A DNA stretch of 64,000 nt, taken from contig DGQE01000031.1 of NCBI GenBank assembly GCA_002389645.1, forward strand, positions 283,152 through 347,151. The letters are read 5' to 3'. A model generated the notes under the pieces. It searched no databases, was not told the origin of the DNA, and saw nothing but the letters and a program-made list of their open reading frames with translations. The DNA comes from Flavobacteriales bacterium UBA4422. Its GTDB lineage: Bacteria > Bacteroidota > Bacteroidia > Flavobacteriales_G > Salibacteraceae. Position numbers and translations under genes: made by a program. Positions 34,405 through 43,484 of the stretch are shown piece by piece (position 1 is the first letter of the stretch; every line of letters starts with the position of its first letter).

Positions 34405-35508
34405 ATGAGAAATACAGTCATTTACCTTTCATTCATTTTCTTCATTACATCGCTTTCTTCGTGCAATGCCGATTTAGAGAAAACTACTTCGGAAGAGTTC
34501 AAGCAAACTATTTCAGGTGAAGCACAAGGCACCACTTGGCGTATTGTTTACTATGACCTCCAGGAGCGCAACTTCAAACCACAAGTCGATAGTATTTTGA
34601 AACGAGTGGATGAATCTGTTTCAACGTACTTGTCGAATTCTATAATCGATCAATGGAATAAGTCTGACAGCGGAGCATACATTGACCACTTATTTTTTGA
34701 TTTACTCTCGCAAAGTTGGGAGGTATACGAGTCGAGCAATGGGGCTTTTGATCCCACAGTGAAGCCTTTGGTTTCATACTGGGGTTTCGGGCCTGAGCGA
34801 TTTGAACGTCCTGAGCTTGTGGAGCAGCATACCATTGATAGCTTACTTGAATTGGTCAACTTCGATACTCTGCGTATTCTTCGGAACAAAGGAAGTTTTG
34901 GAATGAACGAGTTGAAAGGGTCAATGAAGAACAGCGATAAACTCTTTTTGACGAAGCCCATTCCAGGCATGCAGCTCGATTTTAACGCCATAGGGCAGGG
35001 CTGGAGTGTTGATCAAGTGGTGAAGTTTTTAGAGGCCCAAGACTTGAAGTTGCTTTTTGTAGAAATAGGAGGCGAGATTTCTGTGGGTTATCCCAAGCCT
35101 GATGGTTCGCTTTGGCGATTTGGTATTGACAAGCCTATAGATGAAAATGCAGAACGTGAATTACAGGCCGTCATCAACTTGAGAAATAAAGGATTGGCAA
35201 CCAGTGGTAACTACCGGAAGTTTTACGAAAAGAATGGCGTGCGCTATTCGCATACCATCGACCCGACAACGGGTTATCCAGTTCAGCACAATTTATTGAG
35301 TGCGACAGTGGTGAGTAAAAATGCTGGACTAGCCGATGCCTATGCCACGGCCTTCATGGTAATGGGTATGGATTCTACCATCAGTTTCTTAGAAGAGCAT
35401 TCTTATTTGAGTAACTACGTTTACCTGATTTCATCGGACGAAGCTGGCAACTACAAAACGTTTACCAGCAAGCAATTGGAAAGTGCCATCGAGTTGGTGG
35501 AGGAATGA
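34405..35508 (+). CDS. apbE: FAD:protein FMN transferase
   Basis: Lipoprotein flavin transferase that attaches FMN to Thr residues of NqrB and NqrC. 367 aa with leader MRNTVIYLSFIFFITSLSSC (Cys20). GEAQGTTWRIVYY, DFNAIGQGWSVDQVVKFLE, VEIGGEISVGYPKPDGSLWRFGID and SHTIDPTTGYPV are ApbE signatures, including the acidic metal site. Gene order after nqrF is the usual one. Its TGA overlaps the next start in ATGATG. Confidence 0.96.
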   Translation: MRNTVIYLSFIFFITSLSSCNADLEKTTSEEFKQTISGEAQGTTWRIVYYDLQERNFKPQVDSILKRVDESVSTYLSNSIIDQWNKSDSGAYIDHLFFDLLSQSWEVYESSNGAFDPTVKPLVSYWGFGPERFERPELVEQHTIDSLLELVNFDTLRILRNKGSFGMNELKGSMKNSDKLFLTKPIPGMQLDFNAIGQGWSVDQVVKFLEAQDLKLLFVEIGGEISVGYPKPDGSLWRFGIDKPIDENAERELQAVINLRNKGLATSGNYRKFYEKNGVRYSHTIDPTTGYPVQHNLLSATVVSKNAGLADAYATAFMVMGMDSTISFLEEHSYLSNYVYLISSDEAGNYKTFTSKQLESAIELVEE

Positions 35509-35783
35509 TGCCTACATTTAGAGCAATGAAAAACGTGATTACTATCCTAAAACAACCATGGAGTTTTTACCGCTGGCTGCGCCTTGCGCTCGGTTTTTAC
35601 TTCATCTATGAGTCAGTGAATCACAGTCATTTGCCTGCGGGTTTATTTGGCGCTTTGATGCTGTATCAAGCTGCAGTCAATTCAAAGTATTTGCCGTGTG
35701 AAATGTATGGTACGTGTGCTCCAATACCTAATGAAACGGATTCAGATCATATTGATGACATTATTTATGAAGAGGTGAAGTAA
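35505..35783 (+). CDS. Small membrane protein downstream of apbE
   Basis: A 92-aa protein with two hydrophobic segments (about 26-42 and 44-58) joined by a short HSHLPAG turn, then an NSKYLPCEMYGTC segment and an acidic tail. The hairpin plus Cys pair recalls DUF2892/YgaP-like membrane hairpins. The start at 35505 overlaps the apbE stop; Met8 at 35526 is an alternative. Placement suggests a role near NQR maturation, but this is inference from linkage. The stop is adjacent to the convergent NqrM-like gene. Confidence 0.8.
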   Translation: MMPTFRAMKNVITILKQPWSFYRWLRLALGFYFIYESVNHSHLPAGLFGALMLYQAAVNSKYLPCEMYGTCAPIPNETDSDHIDDIIYEEVK

Positions 35784-35972
35784 TCAGTCCTTCTGACACT
35801 GCTCAGTAGGGCGGGCGCCACAAACGGTACATGAACCTTTATCGTTTTTCAAGAGCGGATTGTTGCTCGCGCAAGTGCCGGCAAATTCACCGTCTTTTTT
35901 ACCCCAAATTTTTATTGCTATTCCTGCAAACGCAAGACCCAGTAATCCGATGGCAAGTAGAATCAATTTCAT
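35784..35972 (-). CDS. NqrM-like single-helix, four-cysteine protein
   Basis: A 62-aa protein with one N-terminal transmembrane helix (about 2-22) and a soluble tail with four cysteines, Cys34 (FAGTCAS), Cys48 and Cys51 (CTVC) and Cys59. This layout matches NqrM (DUF539), a one-helix protein with four conserved cysteines needed to mature Na+-NQR in gammaproteobacteria, usually encoded next to apbE. Here it lies beside the nqr-apbE locus on the opposite strand. Similar flavobacterial proteins are usually called membrane or secreted proteins. Orthology to NqrM is inference. Confidence 0.75.
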   Translation of the reverse strand: MKLILLAIGLLGLAFAGIAIKIWGKKDGEFAGTCASNNPLLKNDKGSCTVCGARPTEQCQKD

Positions 35973-36029
35973 GGCGCAAAGGTAAGGAATGCGAGAATGA
36001 AAGCGAAGTGATGAAAGTCACAACATTGC

Positions 36030-36770
36030 TTAATCTCCAATAAGGAAAACCTGGCCACTTCCTTCTTGGGTGCCTCGAATGTAAGCTCCACCATACAAAT
36101 AGATGTCCCCATCTTCTTCAATAGTGGTGTTTAGTCTTTCTGTTGCGCGCACGTGAGTGTCACCCGAAGAATTGTTGTGCACAGAAGCAACGCGAGCCAC
36201 CAGCAGTTCAGTGTGGATAGGAGCATAGCTTGAATTATAGATGTATAGATTTTCTGCTGTTCCTTCCGCGGTCACATCAGTTGCTCCTGTGTGGCCAATG
36301 ATGCTCAGATCAGCGCATTGCAGTTGCATGAAAACGCTGCCGGCCGCATCGTTGATCTCCACCTTAAATGTGTCGGTGATGAATTCATTCTGAAAACGAA
36401 CCTCAGCAGCGCTTTTTGTGAAAAGGTTTTGAAAGGAAGTATAATGTAGTTCCACCTCTGGTAACGGGTCAACCTTGCGCATCCAATCGCAAGTATTAGT
36501 TTCTTCAATGCGCAGCGCGTTTCCTTCCATTCGGATTTCAATGCCCGCCACTGCATTTTCACCGTAGCTGATGATGGCATAATTGAGCGTGTCTTGCACC
36601 AATAAAACGTTTACACGCCCTTCTGCATATAAATCAACAAATGGTTCGATTGCTCTTCGTTCTGAAGTTTGGTCGCCTCGGGATTCAAAGCACCCAGCAC
36701 CTTCCTTTTGGCAGGCGCTAAGGCTAATAATTAGCGCTAGACTAAAAACGATATGCCATGCCTGCTTCAA
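36030..36770 (-). CDS. GIN/DUF2807-domain lipoprotein
   Basis: A 246-aa lipoprotein (MKQAWHIVFSLALIISLSAC, Cys20) with a beta-rich repeat body of the putative auto-transporter adhesin head GIN type: a first motif around VDLYAEGRVNVLLVQD and later stacked strands (GATDVTAEGTAENLYIYNSS, TTIEEDGDIYLYGGAYIRG). The function is unknown; the family is abundant in Bacteroidota envelopes. Its 5' end overlaps the 3' end of the PagL-like gene by 29 bases, so the two are co-transcribed. Confidence 0.85.
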   Translation of the reverse strand: MKQAWHIVFSLALIISLSACQKEGAGCFESRGDQTSERRAIEPFVDLYAEGRVNVLLVQDTLNYAIISYGENAVAGIEIRMEGNALRIEETNTCDWMRKVDPLPEVELHYTSFQNLFTKSAAEVRFQNEFITDTFKVEINDAAGSVFMQLQCADLSIIGHTGATDVTAEGTAENLYIYNSSYAPIHTELLVARVASVHNNSSGDTHVRATERLNTTIEEDGDIYLYGGAYIRGTQEGSGQVFLIGD

Positions 36771-37818
36771 AATAGTCTGCTTTAAAAAGGTGTGTTCTCA
36801 GTGCCAAATGAGTTCCGAAATGATCAGTAAAAAAATAGCGGATCCCCGCGCGATGGTAAAAATTGCCATCCTTTTTATTGGAATCAATGGCATACCAGCC
36901 GGCTTGAAGAAAAATTTGCGCTTGATCTATGTGTAGGTTGTATCCGATTTTCAATCCCAATTGTAGATTTCCCAATGCAGTCACGGTGTTACTGTCCACA
37001 TTTCTGCTGGCATACAATGCTGAATTGTACATTACATCAACCCCAGCTGCGGCTGAGCTCTTTTTCGAAAGACCAAAAGTGCGCTCTACCATTAATGAAA
37101 ACGTAGGAAACTTCACGTTTTTAGGATCAGCCACTTCCTTTAAACCTGCACCAAATGCTGCAATCCACATTCCTTTTTGACGCGATTCTATTGCAGGAAT
37201 AGAATCTATGGCAATTGACTTTTGAAAAACGTAGCCAAGGCCAAAAGAAACGGTAGGATAGTTCAAGCCTAAGTTGGGCAATGAATAGGCTGAATTAGAA
37301 AAGTGGTTAAATGCCATCGCCAGAGAGAGGTGCAGTCTGTCTTTGATGTCGTAAGAAAACCGTTGGCCAAGAAATACGAATGCGTTACCGTAGCTTCCAA
37401 TAGCGATGTTTTTGTAGTTCTCATCATCAAAAGGTTTTGAAACAATTCCTGGCCCAGCGCCAATCTCCAAATTCCATTTAAAGCCTGACTTGCATACTAC
37501 TGATGATGAAAAGTAAGCTGCAATTCCCAATCCATAACCCAGCAAGTCTTTGTTGGCCAAATCAAATCCTTTGACAGCGATACCTACTTGAGGTAAGTTG
37601 TAAGTGTTGTGCCAAGCTTTGCTGCCGTTGGTTTGCTGGAAAACCCTCAATTCAATCGATTGTGCTGGACCTTGAGGCAAATGCTGCATAATGGCGCGAT
37701 GCGGAAGAAGCACACCTCTGGCATAATTCAATTCAGCACCTATTGGGCTCTTCTGAGCTTGGATACTAAGGCTGAACATCAACATCGTTGATAATATGAT
37801 AGAAGTCCTTCCGATCAT
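36742..37818 (-). CDS. PagL-like acyloxyacyl hydrolase, outer membrane
   Basis: A 358-aa protein with a signal peptide ending IQA-Q (about residue 21). The central motif NHFSNSAYSLPNLGLN with His172, Ser174 and Asn175 matches the catalytic His-Ser of lipid A 3-O-deacylase PagL. At about twice PagL's length it is the Bacteroidota acyloxyacyl-hydrolase type, with extra beta strands at both ends and a terminal aromatic residue (AYRF). It may trim lipid A acyl chains. First gene of a two-gene unit with the GIN lipoprotein, divergent from mazG. Confidence 0.83.
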   Translation of the reverse strand: MIGRTSIILSTMLMFSLSIQAQKSPIGAELNYARGVLLPHRAIMQHLPQGPAQSIELRVFQQTNGSKAWHNTYNLPQVGIAVKGFDLANKDLLGYGLGIAAYFSSSVVCKSGFKWNLEIGAGPGIVSKPFDDENYKNIAIGSYGNAFVFLGQRFSYDIKDRLHLSLAMAFNHFSNSAYSLPNLGLNYPTVSFGLGYVFQKSIAIDSIPAIESRQKGMWIAAFGAGLKEVADPKNVKFPTFSLMVERTFGLSKKSSAAAGVDVMYNSALYASRNVDSNTVTALGNLQLGLKIGYNLHIDQAQIFLQAGWYAIDSNKKDGNFYHRAGIRYFFTDHFGTHLALRTHLFKADYFEAGMAYRF

Positions 37819-37883
37819 TGGCGCAAAGTTGCAAAGGATATGTTTCTTTTGAACTTTTATTTGACACCTATAAAACGGAAACC

Positions 37884-38663
37884 ATGAGACCAGAGTTGGC
37901 GGCTTTTGAACGATTGTTAGACATTATTATCGAATTGCGAGAGAAATGTCCGTGGGATCGCAAGCAAACCATAGAGTCATTGCGTTATTTGACCATTGAA
38001 GAAACCTATGAATTAAGCGATGCCATTATCGACAACGATATGGAAGAGGTGAAGAAAGAATTAGGTGACTTGATGATGCATGTGGTTTTCTATTCTCAAA
38101 TTGGCTTTGAACGCAAAGAATTTGCCATTGATGATGTTTTGAATAGCGTATGCGATAAGCTCATTCGCAGACATCCTCATATTTATGGCGATGTGGAAGT
38201 GCAAGACGAAGAAGACGTAAAACGCAATTGGGAGCAAATCAAACTAGCAGAAGGGAAGAAGTCTGTATTGGAAGGAGTGCCAAAGTCATTACCAGCCATG
38301 GTAAAGGCAAATCGGATTCAAGAGAAGGCAAGAGGTATTGGCTTCGATTGGGATAAGCAAGAGCAAGTGTGGGACAAGGTCAAGGAAGAGTTGCACGAAT
38401 TGCAAACTGAAATAGAGAATGGTGCAGATCACACCCGCGTTGAAGATGAGTTTGGTGATGTATTGTTCAGCATGATCAATTATTCTCGTTTCATTGGGGT
38501 CAATCCAGAAGATGCTTTGGAGCGAACCAACAAGAAGTTCATCCATAGATTTCAATACTTAGAGGAGAAAGCCGCTGAACAAGGAAAGAAGATGGCTGAT
38601 ATGACGCTAGGAGAAATGGAAGCCATTTGGCAAGAAGCCAAATCAGTTCCGAAGAAAGGTTAG
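37884..38663 (+). CDS. mazG: Nucleoside triphosphate pyrophosphohydrolase MazG
   Basis: Hydrolyses NTPs to NMP and pyrophosphate, house-cleaning of nucleotides. About 259 aa from ATG 37884, which gives the family start MRPELAAFERLLDIIIELR followed by CPWDRKQTIESL. Metal-binding EETYE and ELGDLMMHVVFYSQI motifs, plus the second domain DEFGDVLFSMINYSR, show the tandem MazG architecture. An in-frame extension to 37818 is unrelated to the family. Confidence 0.95.
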   Translation: MRPELAAFERLLDIIIELREKCPWDRKQTIESLRYLTIEETYELSDAIIDNDMEEVKKELGDLMMHVVFYSQIGFERKEFAIDDVLNSVCDKLIRRHPHIYGDVEVQDEEDVKRNWEQIKLAEGKKSVLEGVPKSLPAMVKANRIQEKARGIGFDWDKQEQVWDKVKEELHELQTEIENGADHTRVEDEFGDVLFSMINYSRFIGVNPEDALERTNKKFIHRFQYLEEKAAEQGKKMADMTLGEMEAIWQEAKSVPKKG

Positions 38664-39358
38664 GAAAGTAATCCGAGAGTTACTCCAATAACGATTACTG
38701 CTATACGGCTTGGGCTCAACTTATGGTGATCACTGCTTTCAAAAAGAATGGTGGTGGAAACATGAAGTAAAATTCCAACGGTTAGTCCCAAGCTCATGAA
38801 CATGAGATCACTAGAATCACCACCAAAATAGTGTTGAATTCCAGAACCTATTAAGGTGCAAGCAATGAAGAATCCCAGCCACATGGTAGCATTTGATTTC
38901 TTAATTCCAGATTTGATAAGTAGTGTAGCCAAAGTAATGGCAACAGGAATTTTGTGTAGCATGATGCCTATGGTTAACTCTTGGTCAAAATCAATCATAG
39001 AAGAAAAAAGTGAAGAGGCCAGGGGCATTCCTTCAATCAGTGCGTGCAAGCACAAGGCGGCAAATGAAATGATCAATGCTGTTTTCGAAGCGGTAGGATG
39101 AGCATGGCCATGTTCTATTCCTTTTGAAAAATTCTCGAGAGCAATTTGAATCAAGAACCCAATGAGTAGGACAATGCCTGCTTTATGACCCAGTTCTTCA
39201 AAAAGCTCGGGAAGAATGTGTGTAAAAAGAATGGTGATTAAATAAGCTCCACCTGCAGAAAGGAATAAATAGATCCAAGACTTTTTGGAAGGAGCATTGA
39301 AAATGAACCAAGCTCCAGCAGCAAAAGAGACCAACAATCCAATTAGGTAAATTATCAT
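38660..39358 (-). CDS. ZIP-family metal transporter
   Basis: A 232-aa membrane protein with about eight helices. Metal-binding motifs HALIEG and HKIPVAI lie in the central helices, with a His-rich cytoplasmic loop (EHGHAHP). It should import zinc or another divalent metal. It overlaps mazG by 4 bases at the 3' ends and is followed upstream by the methyltransferase gene 2 bases away on the same strand, so it is part of a minus-strand unit with that gene and the S46 peptidase. Confidence 0.9.
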   Translation of the reverse strand: MIIYLIGLLVSFAAGAWFIFNAPSKKSWIYLFLSAGGAYLITILFTHILPELFEELGHKAGIVLLIGFLIQIALENFSKGIEHGHAHPTASKTALIISFAALCLHALIEGMPLASSLFSSMIDFDQELTIGIMLHKIPVAITLATLLIKSGIKKSNATMWLGFFIACTLIGSGIQHYFGGDSSDLMFMSLGLTVGILLHVSTTILFESSDHHKLSPSRIAVIVIGVTLGLLS

Positions 39359-39360
39359 AG

Positions 39361-40092
39361 CTATTTTTCGGCAATTAGCACAACTCTTGAACTATTCTCA
39401 TGGTGCGGCTCAAGATCGTAAGATCCAAAAGTCGCACAAATTTTAAAACCTGAATTGACCATGAACGATTCTAGGTCTGCTTTTGAAAAAGCTTTGACAC
39501 GTTCTTCAAATACATGTGTTTCATCGTTGTCTGTAACTGTAATTTCTTTGATGATGCAGCCATTTTCAATGTATCGTCTAATCTTAAAATGGACCCCGTC
39601 TACTTCTCTATGCTCTTCTCGTTTTAAAGAGAGCAATACTTCTGAAGCATTCATGTAATCTAAGACCATTTTTCCGCCAGGGGCAAGGCTGTCATACATG
39701 TTGTTCAACGCCAATTGATGCTCTTCCTCTGAATCAAAATAGCCGAAGCTTGTAAATAAGTTTACAGCAAAGTCTAGGTTCTTTTCAGGAAAAGGCTCTC
39801 TAATGTCTTGTTGATGAAACTGAATGCCATCAATATCTAAAGTGTCTAACCGTGCTTCATTGATGCTGTTTTCAGAAAGGTCAATTCCTGTAACTCTGAA
39901 ACCGAGGCTATTTAGGTATTTAGAATGTCTTCCCTTTCCACATGCCACATCTATAAAGTGAGAGGCAGGAGCAGGCTGTAAAAAACGAAGAAGCGCGTCA
40001 ATAAACTGACGCGCCTCAACTTCGTTTCTATTTCTGTACAGCAGATGGTAATACGTGGTATCAAACCATGTCTCGAACCATTCTTTGCTCAT
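39361..40092 (-). CDS. Class I SAM-dependent methyltransferase
   Basis: A 243-aa cytoplasmic methyltransferase. SAM-binding motif I is FIDVACGKGRHSKYL (near residue 44), followed by VTGIDLSENSINEA and FDFAVNLFTSFGYF-like motifs. The substrate is unknown. It sits between ZIP transporter and S46 peptidase genes with 1-2 base gaps, which suggests an operon but no obvious shared pathway. Confidence 0.9.
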   Translation of the reverse strand: MSKEWFETWFDTTYYHLLYRNRNEVEARQFIDALLRFLQPAPASHFIDVACGKGRHSKYLNSLGFRVTGIDLSENSINEARLDTLDIDGIQFHQQDIREPFPEKNLDFAVNLFTSFGYFDSEEEHQLALNNMYDSLAPGGKMVLDYMNASEVLLSLKREEHREVDGVHFKIRRYIENGCIIKEITVTDNDETHVFEERVKAFSKADLESFMVNSGFKICATFGSYDLEPHHENSSRVVLIAEK

Positions 40093-40093
40093 A

Positions 40094-42340
40094 TTATCCT
40101 TTTTTCATGATCGCTCGTTTGTCCTTTTTAACGGCATCAACAGGAGCTGGAGCGTCAAGAGTTGGCTTCACTGGCTCATTGGTCACTAACTTCATTTCAT
40201 CAATCAAGTGTTTTGCACCTGCATATTTGTCTACGATGAAAAGCACATAACGTATATCAACAGCAATCGTTCGTTGCAACTTAGGTTCGAAAGCGATATC
40301 ACCACTCATTGCTTCCCAGTTACCATCAAAAGCACAACCGATTAATTCACCTTTCCCATTAATTACTGGGCTACCTGAATTTCCTCCAGTGATGTCAGTA
40401 TTTGTCAAAAAGCAAATTCTCAAATCGCCATCTTGCCCATACTGCCCGAAGTCTTTGTTGTTATAGAGCTCTTTCAATTTGGCCGGAACAACGAATTCAT
40501 CGTTGGTTGGATCTTCTTTCTCCATTATACCTTCAATGGTAGTGTAGTAATTGTAATAGATTGCGTCTGCAGGATAATAATCCAATACATTACCATATGT
40601 AACTCTCATCGTTGAGTTTGCATTTGGATAGTAATTCACGTCTTTGTTCATTTCTCGAAGACCATGAACAAATAGTCGATTTGAATTATTGATTTTGTCT
40701 TGAGATGGCCCCATCATCGGAGCAACTTCACTTCTGAAGTGGTTTAAGAACTCTTTCATGTATGTATAAACCATATCTTTTTTTAAGGCCTTGGCAGAAG
40801 GATCGCTTAAGAATTCGTTGAATGATGCTTCAGATCTGAATATGCTTTTAGCGAACATTTTGTCAGCCAATTTGCTAAAATCACCTTTATTCTTAGACAC
40901 TTGATCCTTAAAGAATTCAGGCTGCAATGATGCTGGAATGTCTTCAGAGAAAAACTTGAATAACGCAGCAGTGATTTTCTGATCGGTTGGTTGGTTGTAG
41001 TCTTTATAAAACTTTTCAGCTGTTTTCTTCACTGCTTCTATTTGTGCATCAACCTCTTCTTGATTCACTGGGTCAGCATTCAATGCGCCAGATAGTCTTG
41101 AAGTGCGATAGGCCATTACCAATGCTTCACTTCCAAAAACACACTCGTTTAAATAGGTACGGTAAAGTGATGTTTCTTTAGATTCATTAAATCCTTCTTC
41201 CCAGTCCTTCAATACGTTGCCGTAAATCTCTTTTCGTTCTTCAGATGCGTTTACCCATTTTTGGAAATCAGCTTCTAGGGCTTGCTTTTGCTCTTTTACT
41301 TTTAGTCTCTTTAAGCCTCTTTGTTGACCTATAAAGTATTTCCAATAGTTACTTACACCTGCGTACTTAGATGCATACTTGATGCGCACCTCATCACTTT
41401 CATTCATATCTTCCTTCATCAAAGCAAGGCGACTCTCTCTCACTTTCACTGTATTAGGTTGTCTCACCGTCAATTCTTGTTCCACACCATAAGAGCTTAA
41501 AAAACGATCTGTGCTTCCTGGGTAACCCATAATCATTGCATAATCGCCTTTTTCAACTCCGCTCAAAGAGATTGGAAGGAAGTGCTTTGGCTGATAAGGA
41601 ATATTTTCTTCTGAATAATCAGCAGGCATACCGTCAGCTCCAGAATAAACACGCATCATAGAGAAGTCACCAGTGTGACGTGGCCACATCCAGTTATCAG
41701 TATCGCCACCAAATTTTCCGATGGATGAAGGTGGAGCACCCACCAATCTTACATCTCTGAACGTTTCGTATACAAACGCATAATACTCGTTACCCTCAAA
41801 GAAGCTCTTAATGCGAATGTCATAGTGACTTTCAACATCACCTTTAATCTCTTCTTCAACTTTAGCAATAGCTTCTCTCACCGCAGCGTCTCTTTCTGCA
41901 CCGCTTAGGGTAATGCTTACATCTCCTAAAACTGCATCAGTAACATCGCGCATTTCAACTAGGAATCCGGCTGTCATGCCTTTTGCGGGTAGCTCTTCCT
42001 TCATAGCCATTGCCCAAAAGCCATCGGTTAAATAATCGTGATCTACAGAACTATTGTCCTGAATAACACCAAAAGCACAGTGATGATTGGTAAGGAATAA
42101 TCCTTTGCCACTGATCATTTCAGCTGTACATGACCCTCCATTCAACACTACTATAGCGTCTTTTAAACTTGAGTTGTTTACACTGTAAATTTCTTCAGCA
42201 CTCAATTGAAGGCCGTGCTTTTGCATATCGGCAATGTTCAATCTCTTCACCAACATAGGAAGCCACATTCCTTCGTCAGCCTTCAGGACTGAACTAGAGA
42301 ACAGCGATAAGGTAATTACAATCGTGAGTATTCTTTTCAT
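40094..42340 (-). CDS. S46-family dipeptidyl-peptidase, DPP7-type
   Basis: A 748-aa periplasmic serine exopeptidase releasing dipeptides; signal peptide through about residue 21. Chymotrypsin-like catalytic His lies in TNHHC (residues 84-88) and Ser655 in TGGNSGSPV. Residue 673 is Gly (AFDGNWEAMSGD), the position that is Gly in DPP7 and Arg in DPP11, so preference for hydrophobic rather than acidic P1 residues is predicted. It fits a protein-degrading marine bacterium. It runs 1 base before the methyltransferase start. Confidence 0.94.
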   Translation of the reverse strand: MKRILTIVITLSLFSSSVLKADEGMWLPMLVKRLNIADMQKHGLQLSAEEIYSVNNSSLKDAIVVLNGGSCTAEMISGKGLFLTNHHCAFGVIQDNSSVDHDYLTDGFWAMAMKEELPAKGMTAGFLVEMRDVTDAVLGDVSITLSGAERDAAVREAIAKVEEEIKGDVESHYDIRIKSFFEGNEYYAFVYETFRDVRLVGAPPSSIGKFGGDTDNWMWPRHTGDFSMMRVYSGADGMPADYSEENIPYQPKHFLPISLSGVEKGDYAMIMGYPGSTDRFLSSYGVEQELTVRQPNTVKVRESRLALMKEDMNESDEVRIKYASKYAGVSNYWKYFIGQQRGLKRLKVKEQKQALEADFQKWVNASEERKEIYGNVLKDWEEGFNESKETSLYRTYLNECVFGSEALVMAYRTSRLSGALNADPVNQEEVDAQIEAVKKTAEKFYKDYNQPTDQKITAALFKFFSEDIPASLQPEFFKDQVSKNKGDFSKLADKMFAKSIFRSEASFNEFLSDPSAKALKKDMVYTYMKEFLNHFRSEVAPMMGPSQDKINNSNRLFVHGLREMNKDVNYYPNANSTMRVTYGNVLDYYPADAIYYNYYTTIEGIMEKEDPTNDEFVVPAKLKELYNNKDFGQYGQDGDLRICFLTNTDITGGNSGSPVINGKGELIGCAFDGNWEAMSGDIAFEPKLQRTIAVDIRYVLFIVDKYAGAKHLIDEMKLVTNEPVKPTLDAPAPVDAVKKDKRAIMKKG

Positions 42341-42475
42341 TATTTATGGGTTTTCTTTTTCGGAGGCCAAAAGTAGCAAAGGATAAGCTGATTTTTATGA
42401 AAACTGTTGATGAATGAACAATCGAATGATGAAACGTTTGAAATCAGAATGGTAAACTTGATTTGTTTTATACAT

Positions 42476-42483
42476 TATATTTG
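42476..42483 (+). promoter_or_regulatory. Predicted -7 element for siaB-siaC
   Basis: TATATTTG matches TAnnTTTG 22 bases before the TTG start at 42506. Confidence 0.5.
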
Positions 42484-42505
42484 CTCAAACCTTGTGTTAT
42501 AGCTG

Positions 42506-43048
42506 TTGAAAAGTAAGATAATTTCAGATTTTGTTGCGGGATTTTCGGATTCAGAATTGCTCATGAATTTTCATGGTGAAGTCAATGAGGAACGCATTGG
42601 AATTATACTGGGTGAGGTAGAGCAGAAGCTTGAGTCAACAGAAGAGGATTTTAAAAAACAACGAAAAGTCTATAACATTTTGGTTGAAGGTTTACAAAAC
42701 CTTTATCACCATACAGATGCCATGGCTGAAGAAGATACTGTTGAAAACAAGACTGCCACCTTTGTTCTAGGGCGAAAAGACAGTCAATATTCTGTGTTCA
42801 CTGCAAACTATATAGAAGTTGATAATATACCTCCTCTAAAAGCCAAACTAGATAAGATTAACTCCTTAGACAAGGAAGGTCTTAGATCATACTACAAAGA
42901 AGTGTTAGATAATGGTCAATATAGTGTTCATGGTGGCGGAGGCTTAGTAATGATAGATATTGCTAGGAAATCTGGAAACAAGCTCGAGTGCGATTTTAGT
43001 GAGGTAAATGATGACTTCGGGCTTTACATTTTAAAAATTAAAGTATAA
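42506..43048 (+). CDS. SiaB-family protein kinase (DUF6272)
   Basis: A 180-aa protein with a GHKL/anti-sigma-like kinase fold. NILVEGLQNLYHHTD is the N-box-like region and HGGGGLVMIDIARKSGN the glycine-rich part. In Pseudomonas, SiaB phosphorylates SiaC to control the diguanylate cyclase SiaD. A SiaC-like protein is encoded 32 bases downstream. The start is TTG, supported by the promoter and the ISDFVAGFSDSELL start. No SiaA phosphatase or SiaD cyclase gene is in the window. Confidence 0.85.
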   Translation: MKSKIISDFVAGFSDSELLMNFHGEVNEERIGIILGEVEQKLESTEEDFKKQRKVYNILVEGLQNLYHHTDAMAEEDTVENKTATFVLGRKDSQYSVFTANYIEVDNIPPLKAKLDKINSLDKEGLRSYYKEVLDNGQYSVHGGGGLVMIDIARKSGNKLECDFSEVNDDFGLYILKIKV

Positions 43049-43080
43049 CCTTGTACTCTCTTTAAACTAAACGAAAAAAG

Positions 43081-43461
43081 ATGGATCCAATCAAAATTGA
43101 AGGAACACCGAAAACCCCAACTGTTAATTTCGATGCCGAATCTGGCGTTCTAGAAGTAAAAGGAAGATCTATTCCTGAAAATGCTGTTGAATTCTACAAG
43201 CCTCTTGTAGATTGGATTGGTAACTATGGAGATAATGCTAAGTCTGATACTGTTGTGAATATTCAATTAGAATACTTCAACACAAGTTCTTCTAAATGTA
43301 TCCTTGATGTATTCAAGAAGCTAGAATCAGTGAATGGTAAGACTACCATTACTATCCACTGGCATTATGAAGAGGATGATGAAGATATGCTTGAAGCGGG
43401 TGAAGATTATCAAGCCATCATTAATATTCCATTCAAGATGATTGAAATGGAAGAAATGTAA
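43081..43461 (+). CDS. SiaC-family regulatory phosphoprotein (DUF1987)
   Basis: A 126-aa protein. The phosphoacceptor region is EYFNTSSSKCILDVF with Thr68, the same residue number as the site phosphorylated by SiaB in P. aeruginosa SiaC. The protein is probably a partner-switching output of the upstream kinase; what it binds here is unknown. It ends in a strong terminator, so siaBC form a closed two-gene operon. Confidence 0.9.
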   Translation: MDPIKIEGTPKTPTVNFDAESGVLEVKGRSIPENAVEFYKPLVDWIGNYGDNAKSDTVVNIQLEYFNTSSSKCILDVFKKLESVNGKTTITIHWHYEEDDEDMLEAGEDYQAIINIPFKMIEMEEM

Positions 43462-43484
43462 GAGACAAAATCTTTAGATATAGT

